A stretch of 47,082 bases of DNA from JBBIRT01 sp037441725 (GTDB lineage: Bacteria > Desulfobacterota > BSN033 > UBA1163). Each line of letters starts with the position of its first letter. The first letter of the stretch is position 1. The position numbers were made by a program, and so were the translations under genes. The notes under the pieces are model-generated. The model was not told the origin of the DNA and made no database searches. It saw nothing but the letters and a program-made list of their open reading frames with translations. Location of the stretch: NCBI GenBank assembly GCA_037441725.1, contig JBBIRT010000006.1, forward strand, positions 1 through 47,082. Direction: 5' to 3'. Below, piece by piece: positions 26,783-34,313 of this stretch.

Positions 26783-27954
26783 TCTCTCACCCCATACAAT
26801 TCATATCCTTCTTTGTTTCCTTCTTCAATCTCAATCTCGGCCTTATCTACCATCTTTATAAAATCAGATGGAGAGACATCTCTGCCCGAGATCCCTGCAA
26901 CAAAGTTATAGACGGAGGGTCTTGAATCATACCCATAGAGTGCTGCCTTTACCTCAGAGGCTACTGGTCCCCCTGGCCCACCCACAGACACTGCACGATC
27001 AATGACCACCAACTGTTTTGCCTGAAGAGTTGCCTTTTTAAAAGCCTCAAAAGGAAAAGGCCTCCAGAGCCTAATTTTTACAAGTCCCACCGATCTCCCC
27101 TTTTCCCGCATCTCATCAACGGCCACAGAAGCGGTCTCGCTAAAACTCCCCATGGTGACCAGTAATGTCTCTGCATCTTCTATCCGATAAGTCTCAATGG
27201 GATGATAATACCTTCCAGTCATTTCTCCAAAGGCTTTCCATACGTCTAAGATCTTAGGGATGGAGGATCGAATGGCCACTTCTTGAGCCTTCTTGGTCTC
27301 GGCAAAGATGCTTGGCAGCGCAAACGCCCCCATTGTCACTGGACGATCAGGGTGCAGTCGATAAAGGGGTTGATAAGGAGGTAAAAATTGATCAATCTTT
27401 TCTTGTTCGATCATCTCAAAGGGTTCAATCACATGACTCAGGATGAATCCATCCATATTGATGATCACTGGAAGGAGAACTTCCCGATCTTCTCCCAATC
27501 GATAGGAGATAAATACATGATCATAGACCTCCTGACCATTTTCAACAAAGAATTGAATCCATCCACAGTCTCGAATGGACATGGCATCGCTGTGGTCATT
27601 CCAGATGCTCAGAGGAGCTGAGAGTGTCCGATTCGCAATGATCATCACAATGGGCAATCGAAGGGCTGAAGCAATATAGGTGATTTCGCTCATTAAGGCC
27701 AATCCCTGAGAACTGGTACAGGTGAATGACCTTGCTCCAGTCGCCTCAGCTCCTACACAGACACTCAATGCTGAGTGCTCTGATTCAACGCAGAAGAACT
27801 CTGCATCAAGCTCCCCATTGGCCACCAATTCAGATAGATGCTCAACGATATGGGTTTGGGGAGTAATGGGATAGGCTGAGATGACATCCACATTGGCCTG
27901 TTTCACTGCTTCAGCAGCAGCGACCGAAACCTCCATTCCAACCCTCTTTCCCAT
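26779..27954 (-). CDS. porA: 2-oxoacid (probably pyruvate):ferredoxin oxidoreductase, alpha subunit
   Basis: A 391-residue subunit with the pyrimidine-binding and transketolase C-terminal domains: SAYPITPQTHIVEHLSEL, FFCVESEHSALSVCVGAEA, TCTSSQGLALMSEI and the later LLVTMGSFSETA. It belongs to the four-subunit (archaeal-type) class rather than the single-chain PFOR of most bacteria. It starts immediately after the porD stop. Confidence 0.93.
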   Translation of the reverse strand: MGKRVGMEVSVAAAEAVKQANVDVISAYPITPQTHIVEHLSELVANGELDAEFFCVESEHSALSVCVGAEATGARSFTCTSSQGLALMSEITYIASALRLPIVMIIANRTLSAPLSIWNDHSDAMSIRDCGWIQFFVENGQEVYDHVFISYRLGEDREVLLPVIINMDGFILSHVIEPFEMIEQEKIDQFLPPYQPLYRLHPDRPVTMGAFALPSIFAETKKAQEVAIRSSIPKILDVWKAFGEMTGRYYHPIETYRIEDAETLLVTMGSFSETASVAVDEMREKGRSVGLVKIRLWRPFPFEAFKKATLQAKQLVVIDRAVSVGGPGGPVASEVKAALYGYDSRPSVYNFVAGISGRDVSPSDFIKMVDKAEIEIEEGNKEGYELYGVRE

Positions 27955-28254
27955 CTATTTCTCCTCTCCATCCAATACCATGCTGATTGCCCCGGTTGGG
28001 CATTCTTTTGAACAGATTCCACATCCCTTACAATAAAAAAGGTCTGCAATGAAATACCCCTCTTTATCCAAAGAGTAAGCCATATCCGGACAAAAGATAT
28101 AGCATAATCCACAATGAATACAGAGTTCTTTTTTTAGAACCGGTTTAAGGGTCTTCCAGTCTCCTGTTCGATATTGGCTTGCATTTCCAGGTTCTAACAC
28201 CACATTTCCAACAGGTAATTCCTTCCAGGTCCATTCTGATTCAGGCTTTGTCAT
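27955..28254 (-). CDS. porD: 2-oxoacid:ferredoxin oxidoreductase, delta (ferredoxin) subunit
   Basis: A 99-residue ferredoxin-like subunit with two [4Fe-4S] motifs (CIHCGLCYIFCPD and CKGCGICSKECPTGAI). It is preceded by the delta-type N-terminal segment (GNASQYRTGDWKTLKPVL). It passes electrons from the ThDP site to ferredoxin or to the adjacent NuoEFG-like module. Confidence 0.94.
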   Translation of the reverse strand: MTKPESEWTWKELPVGNVVLEPGNASQYRTGDWKTLKPVLKKELCIHCGLCYIFCPDMAYSLDKEGYFIADLFYCKGCGICSKECPTGAISMVLDGEEK

Positions 28255-28351
28255 TCCTGACTGCTCCTTCTCATATAATCTTTTAATTTTTATAGTAATA
28301 ATCCAACCTTATACTTCCTTGGATTAAAAAAATAAAAAGGAAGTGATAGAA

Positions 28352-28900
28352 TTATTGAATAAGAACAGTATCCTGGTAGGCTCGATCAAAAGCCAAAAGG
28401 TTCTTCTCAGCAATTCGACCAAACCGCTCTTTTAAAGGAGAAATAAATGACTCTTTATGAACCAATCCTGATGCCCTGACCAAAGAACCAAGCATCGTAG
28501 TATTGGTAATGGGAAGACCAAGAACCTCTCTCGCAATTTTAACCGCATCCACGACTGCAATTGGATTGTTAATCTTCAAATCTTCCCTCACTTTTTCTGG
28601 AGGATCTGGGCTCGTGGTAATAAGAATTCCTTTGGGTTTCAATCCAGCGGCTACATTGACGATCCTTAACAGGGAGGCATCCAGCACCACAACAAGATCG
28701 GGTTCATAAATATTTGCCCTGATCCTGATTCGATGATCATCAATCCGGCAAAAGGCTACTACAGGTGCACCCCTCCGTTCAGGACCGAAACTCGGGAAGG
28801 CCTGAGCATACTTCCCTTCTCCAATGGCTGCCAAAGCCAATAGTTCTGCTGAGGTGACTGCTCCTTGACCACCCCTCCCATGAAAGCGGATCTCAATCAT
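28352..28900 (-). CDS. porC: 2-oxoacid:ferredoxin oxidoreductase, gamma subunit
   Basis: A 182-residue gamma subunit: [34 protein letters not shown] and [11 protein letters not shown] are characteristic. First gene of the gamma-delta-alpha-beta operon; a 97-base gap separates it from porD. Confidence 0.93.
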
Positions 28901-28932
28901 TGAGCTCTCCTGAAGGAATAAAAAATACCTAA

Positions 28933-28961
28933 AATATAATATATAAATATTTGCTTTTCAA
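28933..28961 (-). promoter_or_regulatory. Promoter of the por operon
   Basis: On the minus strand TTGAAA (28961-28956), a 17-bp spacer and TATATT (28938-28933), about 33 bases before the porC ATG. No Rex-like site was seen here. Confidence 0.55.
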
Positions 28962-28971
28962 TGATCAGGAA

Positions 28972-29574
28972 TTAAACCTCTCTCCGTCCCTCAATGGCCT
29001 TCGATAAAGTCATTCCATCTGAATATTCGATTTCACTTCCCATTGGAATTCCATATGCAATTCGGGTCACTTTTACTCCCAAAGGTTTAACGAGATCGGT
29101 AAGGTAAAGGGCAGTTGCACCGCCCTCTACAGTAGGATTGGTGGCTAATATCACTTCGGAGATCCCTCCCCGATAGAGTCTTTCCATCAGTTCCTTGATC
29201 TTAAGATCTTCTGGGCCTATTCCCTCCATGGGGGAGAGGGCTCCATGTAATACATGGTATCTTCCTTTAAAGATGCCTGTATTTTCGATAGCAATGAGGT
29301 CATTCGGACCCTCAACCACACAAAGGACTTCACGAGCTCGGTGTTCATCCTGACAAATCAAACAGGGATCAACATCTGTGAGGTTGAAGCAGGTGGAGCA
29401 AAGGTGAATCTTCTCCTTAACATCTAAGATTGCTTTGGCCAATTCCTGGGCTTCCGCCAAACTACTGCGTAAGATATGAAAGGTAAGCCTCGAGGCTGTT
29501 TTTTTCCCGATGCCTGGAAGTTTGGTCAAGGCTTCAATTAAATGGTCAATGGGTTTTGCATAGGCTGACATCAT
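28972..29574 (-). CDS. recR: Recombination mediator RecR
   Basis: DNA-repair protein (200 aa) that with RecO/RecF loads RecA on gapped DNA. It has a helix-hairpin-helix (LTKLPGIGKKTASRLTFHIL), a zinc finger (CSTCFNLTDVDPCLIC) and a Toprim domain (VVEGPNDLIAIE). ATG 29571 is an alternative start. It follows dnaX and ybaB, the common bacterial order. Confidence 0.96.
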   Translation of the reverse strand: MMSAYAKPIDHLIEALTKLPGIGKKTASRLTFHILRSSLAEAQELAKAILDVKEKIHLCSTCFNLTDVDPCLICQDEHRAREVLCVVEGPNDLIAIENTGIFKGRYHVLHGALSPMEGIGPEDLKIKELMERLYRGGISEVILATNPTVEGGATALYLTDLVKPLGVKVTRIAYGIPMGSEIEYSDGMTLSKAIEGRREV

Positions 29575-29592
29575 TCCAACTTTCTAATTTTC

Positions 29593-29916
29593 TTAGAAGA
29601 TCCCTGGTATATTCAAACCCCCGGTCACCCTTTTCATCTCCTCGGTCATCATCTCCTGGGACTTTCGGATGGCCTCGTTAACCGCGGCAATAATCAAATC
29701 TTGAAGCATCTCAATATCGTCTCGATTGACCACCTCTGGATCAATCCGAAGGCTGAGTACCTCCTGCTTTCCATTCATCACAAGGGTTACCATTCCTCCC
29801 CCTGAAGTGGCCTCTACGGTTTTATTTGCCATCTCCTCCTGAAGCTGCGAAATCTTGGCATGAATCTGTTGCGCCTGCTTTAATATATTCCCCAAACCTT
29901 TNNNNNNNNNNGTCAT
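29593..29916 (-). CDS. ybaB: YbaB/EbfC nucleoid-associated protein
   Basis: DNA-binding protein of about 107 aa with the family core (GLGNILKQAQQIHAKISQLQEEM, QEVLSLRIDPEVV and the MTEEMKRVTGGLNIPG end). Ten N bases at 29902-29911 fall after the first codon, so the N-terminal residues are unknown. Placed between dnaX and recR as in many bacteria. Confidence 0.93.
   Translation of the reverse strand: MXXXXKGLGNILKQAQQIHAKISQLQEEMANKTVEATSGGGMVTLVMNGKQEVLSLRIDPEVVNRDDIEMLQDLIIAAVNEAIRKSQEMMTEEMKRVTGGLNIPGIF
29902..29911. other. Assembly gap (10 N)
   Basis: Ten unresolved bases near the ybaB start codon. The frame is kept across the gap, but its true length is unknown. Confidence 0.99.
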
Positions 29917-29928
29917 GGCCTTCTCCTT

Positions 29929-31590
29929 TTATCTTTTTATTATCTTCCCGTTAAAAAGGCGAATCGCCTCCTGAATGATCGGATGGTCTTCCCCTTGCCC
30001 CTCCCGTTGTTCATTTAACCCATTCCGAATCTCTCCTCTCCTATTTAAATTGACCCTGACCTTTAGTTCTGATCCTGCTTGGATCGGGGAAACAATCACC
30101 TTTTTCTTTTTTTGAAAATATTCTTGGCAAACCATCTCCAACTGCTTCTGATTCTCCTTCTCCATCATTCTTTCATAATGAAAGGAATCTTTATCAAAGC
30201 CAATTTCAATCCTCTCATCACTTAAATTGACAAGACTCCCTAAGGCTAAGAACGAACCTAAAATGGGATTCTTCGCCCGAGTAAAATCGACCAATTGCCT
30301 CCAGGTCTCTCCAAAATCTTCTGAACCGGTGTGATCGAGTTCCCCTCCTTCTTCTATTCTTTCAATTAATTTTTTCCCCTCTGATTTCTCAGTTGCCCTT
30401 ACTACCTCCCCTCCTTTTTCTTGACCCTCCTCCTTCCCCTTAGACAAATCCTTACCTCCTAAGGCATCCAATTTTTTCATAATCTTATCAATAGGAAGGA
30501 CTGGTTGGAGAGTCGCCATTCGAATCAATGTCATCTCTAACATGATTCGGGGAAAGGCGGATTGCGCAATCTCTTGTTCTCCTTTCAGCAGAAGGCTGAA
30601 GAGATGGTTCAGATGATCGAACTGGAATTTTTCCGCCTGATTTTTAAGCTGTTCAAACTCCTCTTCAGGTAATTCCATCAGCCCTTCTGGATTCTGGCTG
30701 ATCTTAAATAAAATTAAATGGCGAAGATATTGAAGTAGTCCTTGGCAAAAACGCTGAAGATCATATCCATAGTGATAGATCTCATTAATGATCTCCATAC
30801 ATCGTTCGGTCTTCTGGTTGGCAATGGCCTCAAGTGTATCAATAAGTATTTTATGATCGATCAGTCCCAGAACTTCAGAAATATCCTCATCTCGGATAGT
30901 TTTCCCTGCATAAGCGATCACTTGATCAAGAAGGCTCTGAGCATCCCTCAGACTTCCTTCTGACTCTTGGGCTATTAGAAGAAGGCTCTTTTGACTAATC
31001 TGGATATTTTCTTCTCCCACAATCTTCTTTAAACTGTTTAACACTTCCCTCAATGGAATTCTTTTAAAATCATATCGTTGACATCGGGAGAGGATCGTTG
31101 CGGGGATTTTATGGGGCTCGGTTGTGGCAAAGATAAAGAGGATGTGAGGAGGAGGTTCTTCCAAAGTCTTTAATAAGGCATTGAAGGCCTCCTTGGTCAA
31201 CATATGGACTTCATCGATAATAAATATCTTATATCGGCTCTTCGCAGGAGTATAACGAACGTTATCGCGTAACTCACGGATCTCATCAATTCCACGGTTA
31301 GAGGCTCCATCAATCTCTATAACATCCATGGAGATCCCATGGGTAATTTCCTGACAGTTAACACATTGGTTACAGGGATTGATCTGTGGCCCTCTTTCAC
31401 AATTTAGGGCTTTAGCCAATATACGGGCGGTAGAAGTCTTACCTACCCCCTTGGCTCCAGCAAATAAAAAGGCATGGGCGACCCGTTTTTGAGAAATGGC
31501 ATTTTGTAAGGTTTGGGTAATATGTTTTTGGCCTACCACCTCCTCAAAAAGTTGGGGCCTCCACTTTCTCGCAAATACTAAATAGGACAT
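29929..31590 (-). CDS. dnaX: DNA polymerase III gamma/tau subunit
   Basis: Clamp-loader ATPase of 553 aa. It has Walker A (GAKGVGKTSTARILAKALNC), a zinc module (CNQCVNC), Walker B/DEVH (FIIDEVHMLTKEAFNALLKTLEEPP) and a sensor region (ATTEPHKIPATILSRCQRYDFKRI). The C-terminal third is charged and variable, as in tau. No obvious frameshift slippery site for a separate gamma form was found. Confidence 0.96.
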   Translation of the reverse strand: MSYLVFARKWRPQLFEEVVGQKHITQTLQNAISQKRVAHAFLFAGAKGVGKTSTARILAKALNCERGPQINPCNQCVNCQEITHGISMDVIEIDGASNRGIDEIRELRDNVRYTPAKSRYKIFIIDEVHMLTKEAFNALLKTLEEPPPHILFIFATTEPHKIPATILSRCQRYDFKRIPLREVLNSLKKIVGEENIQISQKSLLLIAQESEGSLRDAQSLLDQVIAYAGKTIRDEDISEVLGLIDHKILIDTLEAIANQKTERCMEIINEIYHYGYDLQRFCQGLLQYLRHLILFKISQNPEGLMELPEEEFEQLKNQAEKFQFDHLNHLFSLLLKGEQEIAQSAFPRIMLEMTLIRMATLQPVLPIDKIMKKLDALGGKDLSKGKEEGQEKGGEVVRATEKSEGKKLIERIEEGGELDHTGSEDFGETWRQLVDFTRAKNPILGSFLALGSLVNLSDERIEIGFDKDSFHYERMMEKENQKQLEMVCQEYFQKKKKVIVSPIQAGSELKVRVNLNRRGEIRNGLNEQREGQGEDHPIIQEAIRLFNGKIIKR

Positions 31591-31627
31591 TTAACCTTTA
31601 ACCTCTAACCTCCATCTTCAAAAGAAT

Positions 31628-31739
31628 TTGTTGATAGCCAGGCTTCCCTGCGGCACACAAAGGGGATTACTACCGCTGCTTCCTTCCGGACCTGACGGGG
31701 TTTGTAATTCTTTGTTGCGCAGGACCCGGCTATCAACAA
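31628..31739 (-). ncRNA. ffs: Signal recognition particle RNA, small bacterial type
   Basis: About 112 nt. The ends TTGTTGATAGCC / GGCTATCAACAA pair. The minus strand carries the conserved domain IV signature GTCAGGTCCGGAAGGAAGCAG, and the rest folds back. It lies directly upstream of dnaX, a known conserved position. Confidence 0.95.
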
Positions 31740-31753
31740 AATTGCAGTTAATC

Positions 31754-31843
31754 CGCCGAACCCAATCCTGCTTACTCAGGAAGGGTTCTCATCCCTAAAT
31801 TCTGTCATTGATATTTCAATGAGTCTGGCGGAGAGAGAGGGAT
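31754..31843. repeat. 90-bp direct repeat, copy 1 (contains a tRNA-Ser 3' end)
   Basis: Identical to 31883-31972. Its last 18 bases are the 3' end of tRNA-Ser(GGA), including CCA. The first copy has no tRNA body beyond them. Confidence 0.95.
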
Positions 31844-31882
31844 GTGCTCGCTACGCTCCGCCTCCCCCGCCTTCAGCGGGGT

Positions 31883-31972
31883 CGCCGAACCCAATCCTGC
31901 TTACTCAGGAAGGGTTCTCATCCCTAAATTCTGTCATTGATATTTCAATGAGTCTGGCGGAGAGAGAGGGAT
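31883..31972. repeat. 90-bp direct repeat, copy 2 (runs into intact tRNA-Ser)
   Basis: Identical to copy 1, 129 bases away. The 39 bases between copies are GC-rich and contain a CCCCGC-CTTCA-GCGGGG hairpin, unlike the AT-rich surroundings. Confidence 0.95.
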
Positions 31973-32048
31973 TCGAACCCTCGGTCCCGATTTTGGTCGG
32001 AACACACGATTTCCAGTCGTGCCCCTTCGTCCTCTCGGGCATCTCTCC
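31955..32048 (-). tRNA. tRNA-Ser (anticodon GGA)
   Basis: A class II tRNA with acceptor GGAGAGA/TCTCTCC, anticodon arm CACGA-CTGGAAA-TCGTG, a long variable arm (CCGACCAAAATCGG), T loop TTCGAAT and encoded CCA. Confidence 0.96.
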
Positions 32049-32124
32049 GTGTCATTTTCTGCTAAACATAAATCGCTAAGCATTTTATTTATATGGATTG
32101 GCCTGCCAGAACTTTAACTAAATC

Positions 32125-32217
32125 TGGCGGAGAGGGTGGGATTTGAACCCACGGTCCGCGGTTAAGCGAACAGCCGATTTCGAGTCGGCCCCGTTACAAC
32201 CACTTCGGTACCTCTCC
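32125..32217 (-). tRNA. tRNA-Ser (anticodon CGA)
   Basis: A class II tRNA with acceptor GGAGAGG/CCTCTCC, anticodon arm GCCGA-CTCGAAA-TCGGC, a long variable arm, T loop TTCAAAT and encoded CCA. Confidence 0.96.
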
Positions 32218-32225
32218 TAAAGAAC

Positions 32226-32298
32226 CGCATTTTCCGCCAAAGGGGGACCCACCTCAGACGGACGAGAGAAGCGCCTCAATCCCCTCGGCAACCCCTCC
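32226..32298 (-). pseudogene. tRNA-Ser-like relic
   Basis: On the minus strand the 5' half (GGAGGGGTTGCCGAGGGG then ATTGAGGCGC) matches a tRNA-Ser acceptor and D arm. The anticodon arm cannot fold, the T arm is missing and the 3' end is eroded (CCCCCTTTGGCGG). It sits upstream of the two intact tRNA-Ser genes in the same orientation. Confidence 0.4.
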
Positions 32299-32337
32299 AA
32301 TTGATAATAATAATTCTAAACTCTTACTCCCTAAGCC

Positions 32338-32808
32338 TTAACCTATACTTCCCCTTCTCTTTTTAAAAAAAGACCTCATTATCTCAGCACACTCTTTTTC
32401 AAGAATGCCTTGATCAATTATGACCTTATGGTTTAAACCGTTATTGTTTAATAATTTAAATTTTGATACCACGGCACCAAATTTTGGTTCAAATGCCCCA
32501 AAAACCAATCTCAAGATTCTTCCATGGACCATGGCTGAAGCGCACATTGGACAGGGCTCAGCCGTAACATATATTATAGTATCCTTCAATCGATAATTTC
32601 TTAATATCTCTCCTCCCTTTCTGAGAACAAGGATTTCCGCATGGGCGGTTGGATCATTGAGCTCAATGCATCGGTTATGATCCTTCGCAATAATTTGATC
32701 CTCTTTGACTAAAATTGCCCCTACGGGGACTTCACCGTTCTTAGCAGCTTTTTCTGCCTCTTTTAATGCTATCTCCATATATACCTGGTCTAATCCGATA
32801 TTTCCCAT
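32338..32808 (-). CDS. tadA: tRNA-specific adenosine deaminase TadA
   Basis: Converts A34 to inosine in tRNA-Arg(ACG). The zinc-binding deaminase motif is HAEIL (His plus catalytic Glu) and PCPMCASAM (two Cys), with GEVPVGAILV at the front. The frame is open to 32943, but the added 45 residues are not family-like. ATG 32808 gives MGNIGLDQVYMEIALKEAEKAA and about 156 aa. ATG 32778, which has a nearby AGG, is another option. Confidence 0.92.
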   Translation of the reverse strand: MGNIGLDQVYMEIALKEAEKAAKNGEVPVGAILVKEDQIIAKDHNRCIELNDPTAHAEILVLRKGGEILRNYRLKDTIIYVTAEPCPMCASAMVHGRILRLVFGAFEPKFGAVVSKFKLLNNNGLNHKVIIDQGILEKECAEIMRSFFKKRRGSIG

Positions 32809-32965
32809 TGAAAACGTATCAATAATTTTTTTGAATTTTAACAAGAAAATGAGATGGAGGCAAGGAATATGAAAAATAACTTGGGTTTCCGTTAAAATAT
32901 TTTCTCTGGCCTCCCTGCCTAATTCCTGGAACGGGTGAGGCATTAAAAGATTTTATAATTTTCTA

Positions 32966-32994
32966 TTGACAAATTGAAGATGGGCTATTATAAT
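32966..32994 (+). promoter_or_regulatory. Consensus sigma70 promoter of the CstR-DsrE-TusA operon
   Basis: Perfect TTGACA (32966-32971), a 17-bp spacer and perfect TATAAT (32989-32994). The start would be near 33001, 25 bases before the first gene. A promoter this strong needs a repressor to be silent. Confidence 0.88.
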
Positions 32995-33003
32995 TTTAAT
33001 AAA

Positions 33004-33023
33004 TACTATAGGGGGGTATAGTA
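33004..33023 (+). promoter_or_regulatory. CsoR/CstR-type operator
   Basis: TACTATA-GGGGGG-TATAGTA is a perfect 7-bp inverted repeat around a G6 tract, typical of CsoR/CstR-family operators. It lies just downstream of the predicted start. The G tract is also the only ribosome-site candidate for the TTG at 33026. Confidence 0.82.
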
Positions 33024-33025
33024 TA

Positions 33026-33301
33026 TTGGAAAAAGAAAAAAAAGAGGTCTTATTAAGATTACGTAGAATTGAGGGACAGATCCGTGGGCTTCAAAGAATG
33101 GTTGAGGAGGGAAGTCATTGTGAAGATATTTTGACTCAGATAGCTGCAGCAACTGCTGCTATAAAGAAAGTGGGTATCATCGTTATAAAGACCTTCATGG
33201 AAGAGTGTTTAGAGAAGGCTCAAAAAGATACAGAGATAAAACAGGGGGGAGTTTTAAAAGATTTTCAAAAAGCTATTTCAAGGTATATTGACTGGGCATA
33301 A
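33026..33301 (+). CDS. CsoR/CstR-family repressor, probably persulfide-sensing
   Basis: A 91-residue all-helical DUF156 repressor (RLRRIEGQIRGLQRMVEEG, CEDILTQIAAATAAIKKV). The two family cysteines are at positions 32 and 61. The copper-binding His that precedes the second Cys in CsoR is replaced by Phe (KTFMEEC). Two Cys without that His is the CstR pattern, which senses sulfane sulfur through Cys-Cys cross-linking. The TTG start is inferred. It is autoregulated by position and precedes DsrE- and TusA-like genes, supporting a sulfur rather than a copper role. A divergent copper or other sensor cannot be ruled out, since an HMA gene ends the operon. Confidence 0.86.
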   Translation: MEKEKKEVLLRLRRIEGQIRGLQRMVEEGSHCEDILTQIAAATAAIKKVGIIVIKTFMEECLEKAQKDTEIKQGGVLKDFQKAISRYIDWA

Positions 33302-33346
33302 ACCCATCCTCAAATCCAAGAAGGAAAAATTATAGGAGGAACCACG

Positions 33347-33943
33347 ATGAATGAGGTCTTACAAACTAAGATTTTAGAGGAAAACAGAGGAGGGATAACT
33401 TTAAACGACCTATCCAAACAGCTTGATGAACTTAAGAAAAAGGTTGAAAATATCCCAGCTGGTCCAGAGGATCGAGTCTCTATCATTGTCTTTAGTGGCG
33501 ATTTAGATAAAGTCCTGGCGGCCTTTGTCATTGCCACTGGGGCCGTGGCTATGGGGATGGAGGCAGTGATGTTCTTCACATTCTGGGGAACTCCTGTCTT
33601 GAGAGATCCAAAAAAGAAGGTGGGAGGAAAAGATTTCATGGGTAAGATGTTCGGTTTCATGCTCCCGAAAGGGAGAAATGCCATTAAGTTATCAAAAATG
33701 AACATGGCTGGAATGGGCACCTCCATGATGAAATCTTTGATGAAAAAGAAGAATGTGGCCTCTTTAGATGAAATGTTAGATATGGCAGCAGAACTTGGGG
33801 TCAAAATTTACATCTGTGAAATGTCAATGAGTCTGATGGGATTTAAGAAAGAAGAATTCATTGATTACCCCAATCTGGAATATGTTGGCGTAGCAACCTT
33901 TTTGGAACAGGCAAAAAATAGCAAGGTTCAACTCTTCATTTAA
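33347..33943 (+). CDS. DsrE-family sulfur carrier (DsrE2-like)
   Basis: A 198-residue DsrE/DsrF-like protein: VSIIVFSGDLDKVLAAFVIATGAVAMGMEA, VMFFTFWG, the lysine/methionine-rich loop KLSKMNMAGMGTSMMKS and the terminal KIYICEMSMSLMGF. A Cys in the last segment (IYICEMS) is the likely persulfide carrier. The hydrophobic ATGAVAMGMEAVMFFTFW stretch is usual in the DsrE2 group found next to TusA. The N-terminal 40 residues are a short coiled-coil-like extension. Good AGGAGG start. Confidence 0.88.
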   Translation: MNEVLQTKILEENRGGITLNDLSKQLDELKKKVENIPAGPEDRVSIIVFSGDLDKVLAAFVIATGAVAMGMEAVMFFTFWGTPVLRDPKKKVGGKDFMGKMFGFMLPKGRNAIKLSKMNMAGMGTSMMKSLMKKKNVASLDEMLDMAAELGVKIYICEMSMSLMGFKKEEFIDYPNLEYVGVATFLEQAKNSKVQLFI

Positions 33944-33962
33944 CCCCTAAGGAAAGGAGGTA

Positions 33963-34208
33963 ATGATGGTGGAAAATATAAAAATAGATAAGACGATGGA
34001 TCTAAAGGGCCTTCCCTGCCCTCAACCCGTGATTAAGGTAAGCAAAGGGATAAAAGAGATTAGTATTGGCCAGGTTTTAGAAGCTATCACCACTGACCCT
34101 GGCTCGCTTTCTGACTTTCCAGCTTGGGCAAGGACAAGCGGAAATGAAATATTAAAAACAGAACAAGAGGGAGGATTGATTCGATTTCTGATTAAACGGG
34201 TTAAATGA
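33963..34208 (+). CDS. tusA: TusA-family sulfurtransferase
   Basis: An 81-residue sulfur-relay protein with DLKGLPCPQPVIKVSKGI; the CPxP Cys accepts persulfide sulfur. ATG 33966 fits the AGGAGG site slightly better than ATG 33963. The DsrE-TusA pair is a common trafficking unit in sulfur-oxidising and sulfur-reducing prokaryotes. A 105-base gap follows. Confidence 0.93.
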   Translation: MMVENIKIDKTMDLKGLPCPQPVIKVSKGIKEISIGQVLEAITTDPGSLSDFPAWARTSGNEILKTEQEGGLIRFLIKRVK

Positions 34209-34313
34209 AATCCTCTAATGTATTAGAAATTCAAAATGAATTGCCATTACAATTAATATTTTTAAAGAGGCATGTGATCTTGTTTAAACTCTGTATGCTC
34301 ATCCTTTAACGGA

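Noticed and set aside
31819..32079. An 86-residue open frame across the tRNA-Ser(GGA) gene
   Set aside because: It is a by-product of the repeat and tRNA sequence with no protein-like features.
32809..32943. N-terminal extension of TadA
   Set aside because: The 45 residues are not family-like and the deaminase fold starts after ATG 32808.
33026..33301. Copper-responsive CsoR
   Set aside because: The copper-ligand His is replaced by Phe and the next genes are sulfur carriers; a CstR role fits better, though the HMA gene keeps some doubt.
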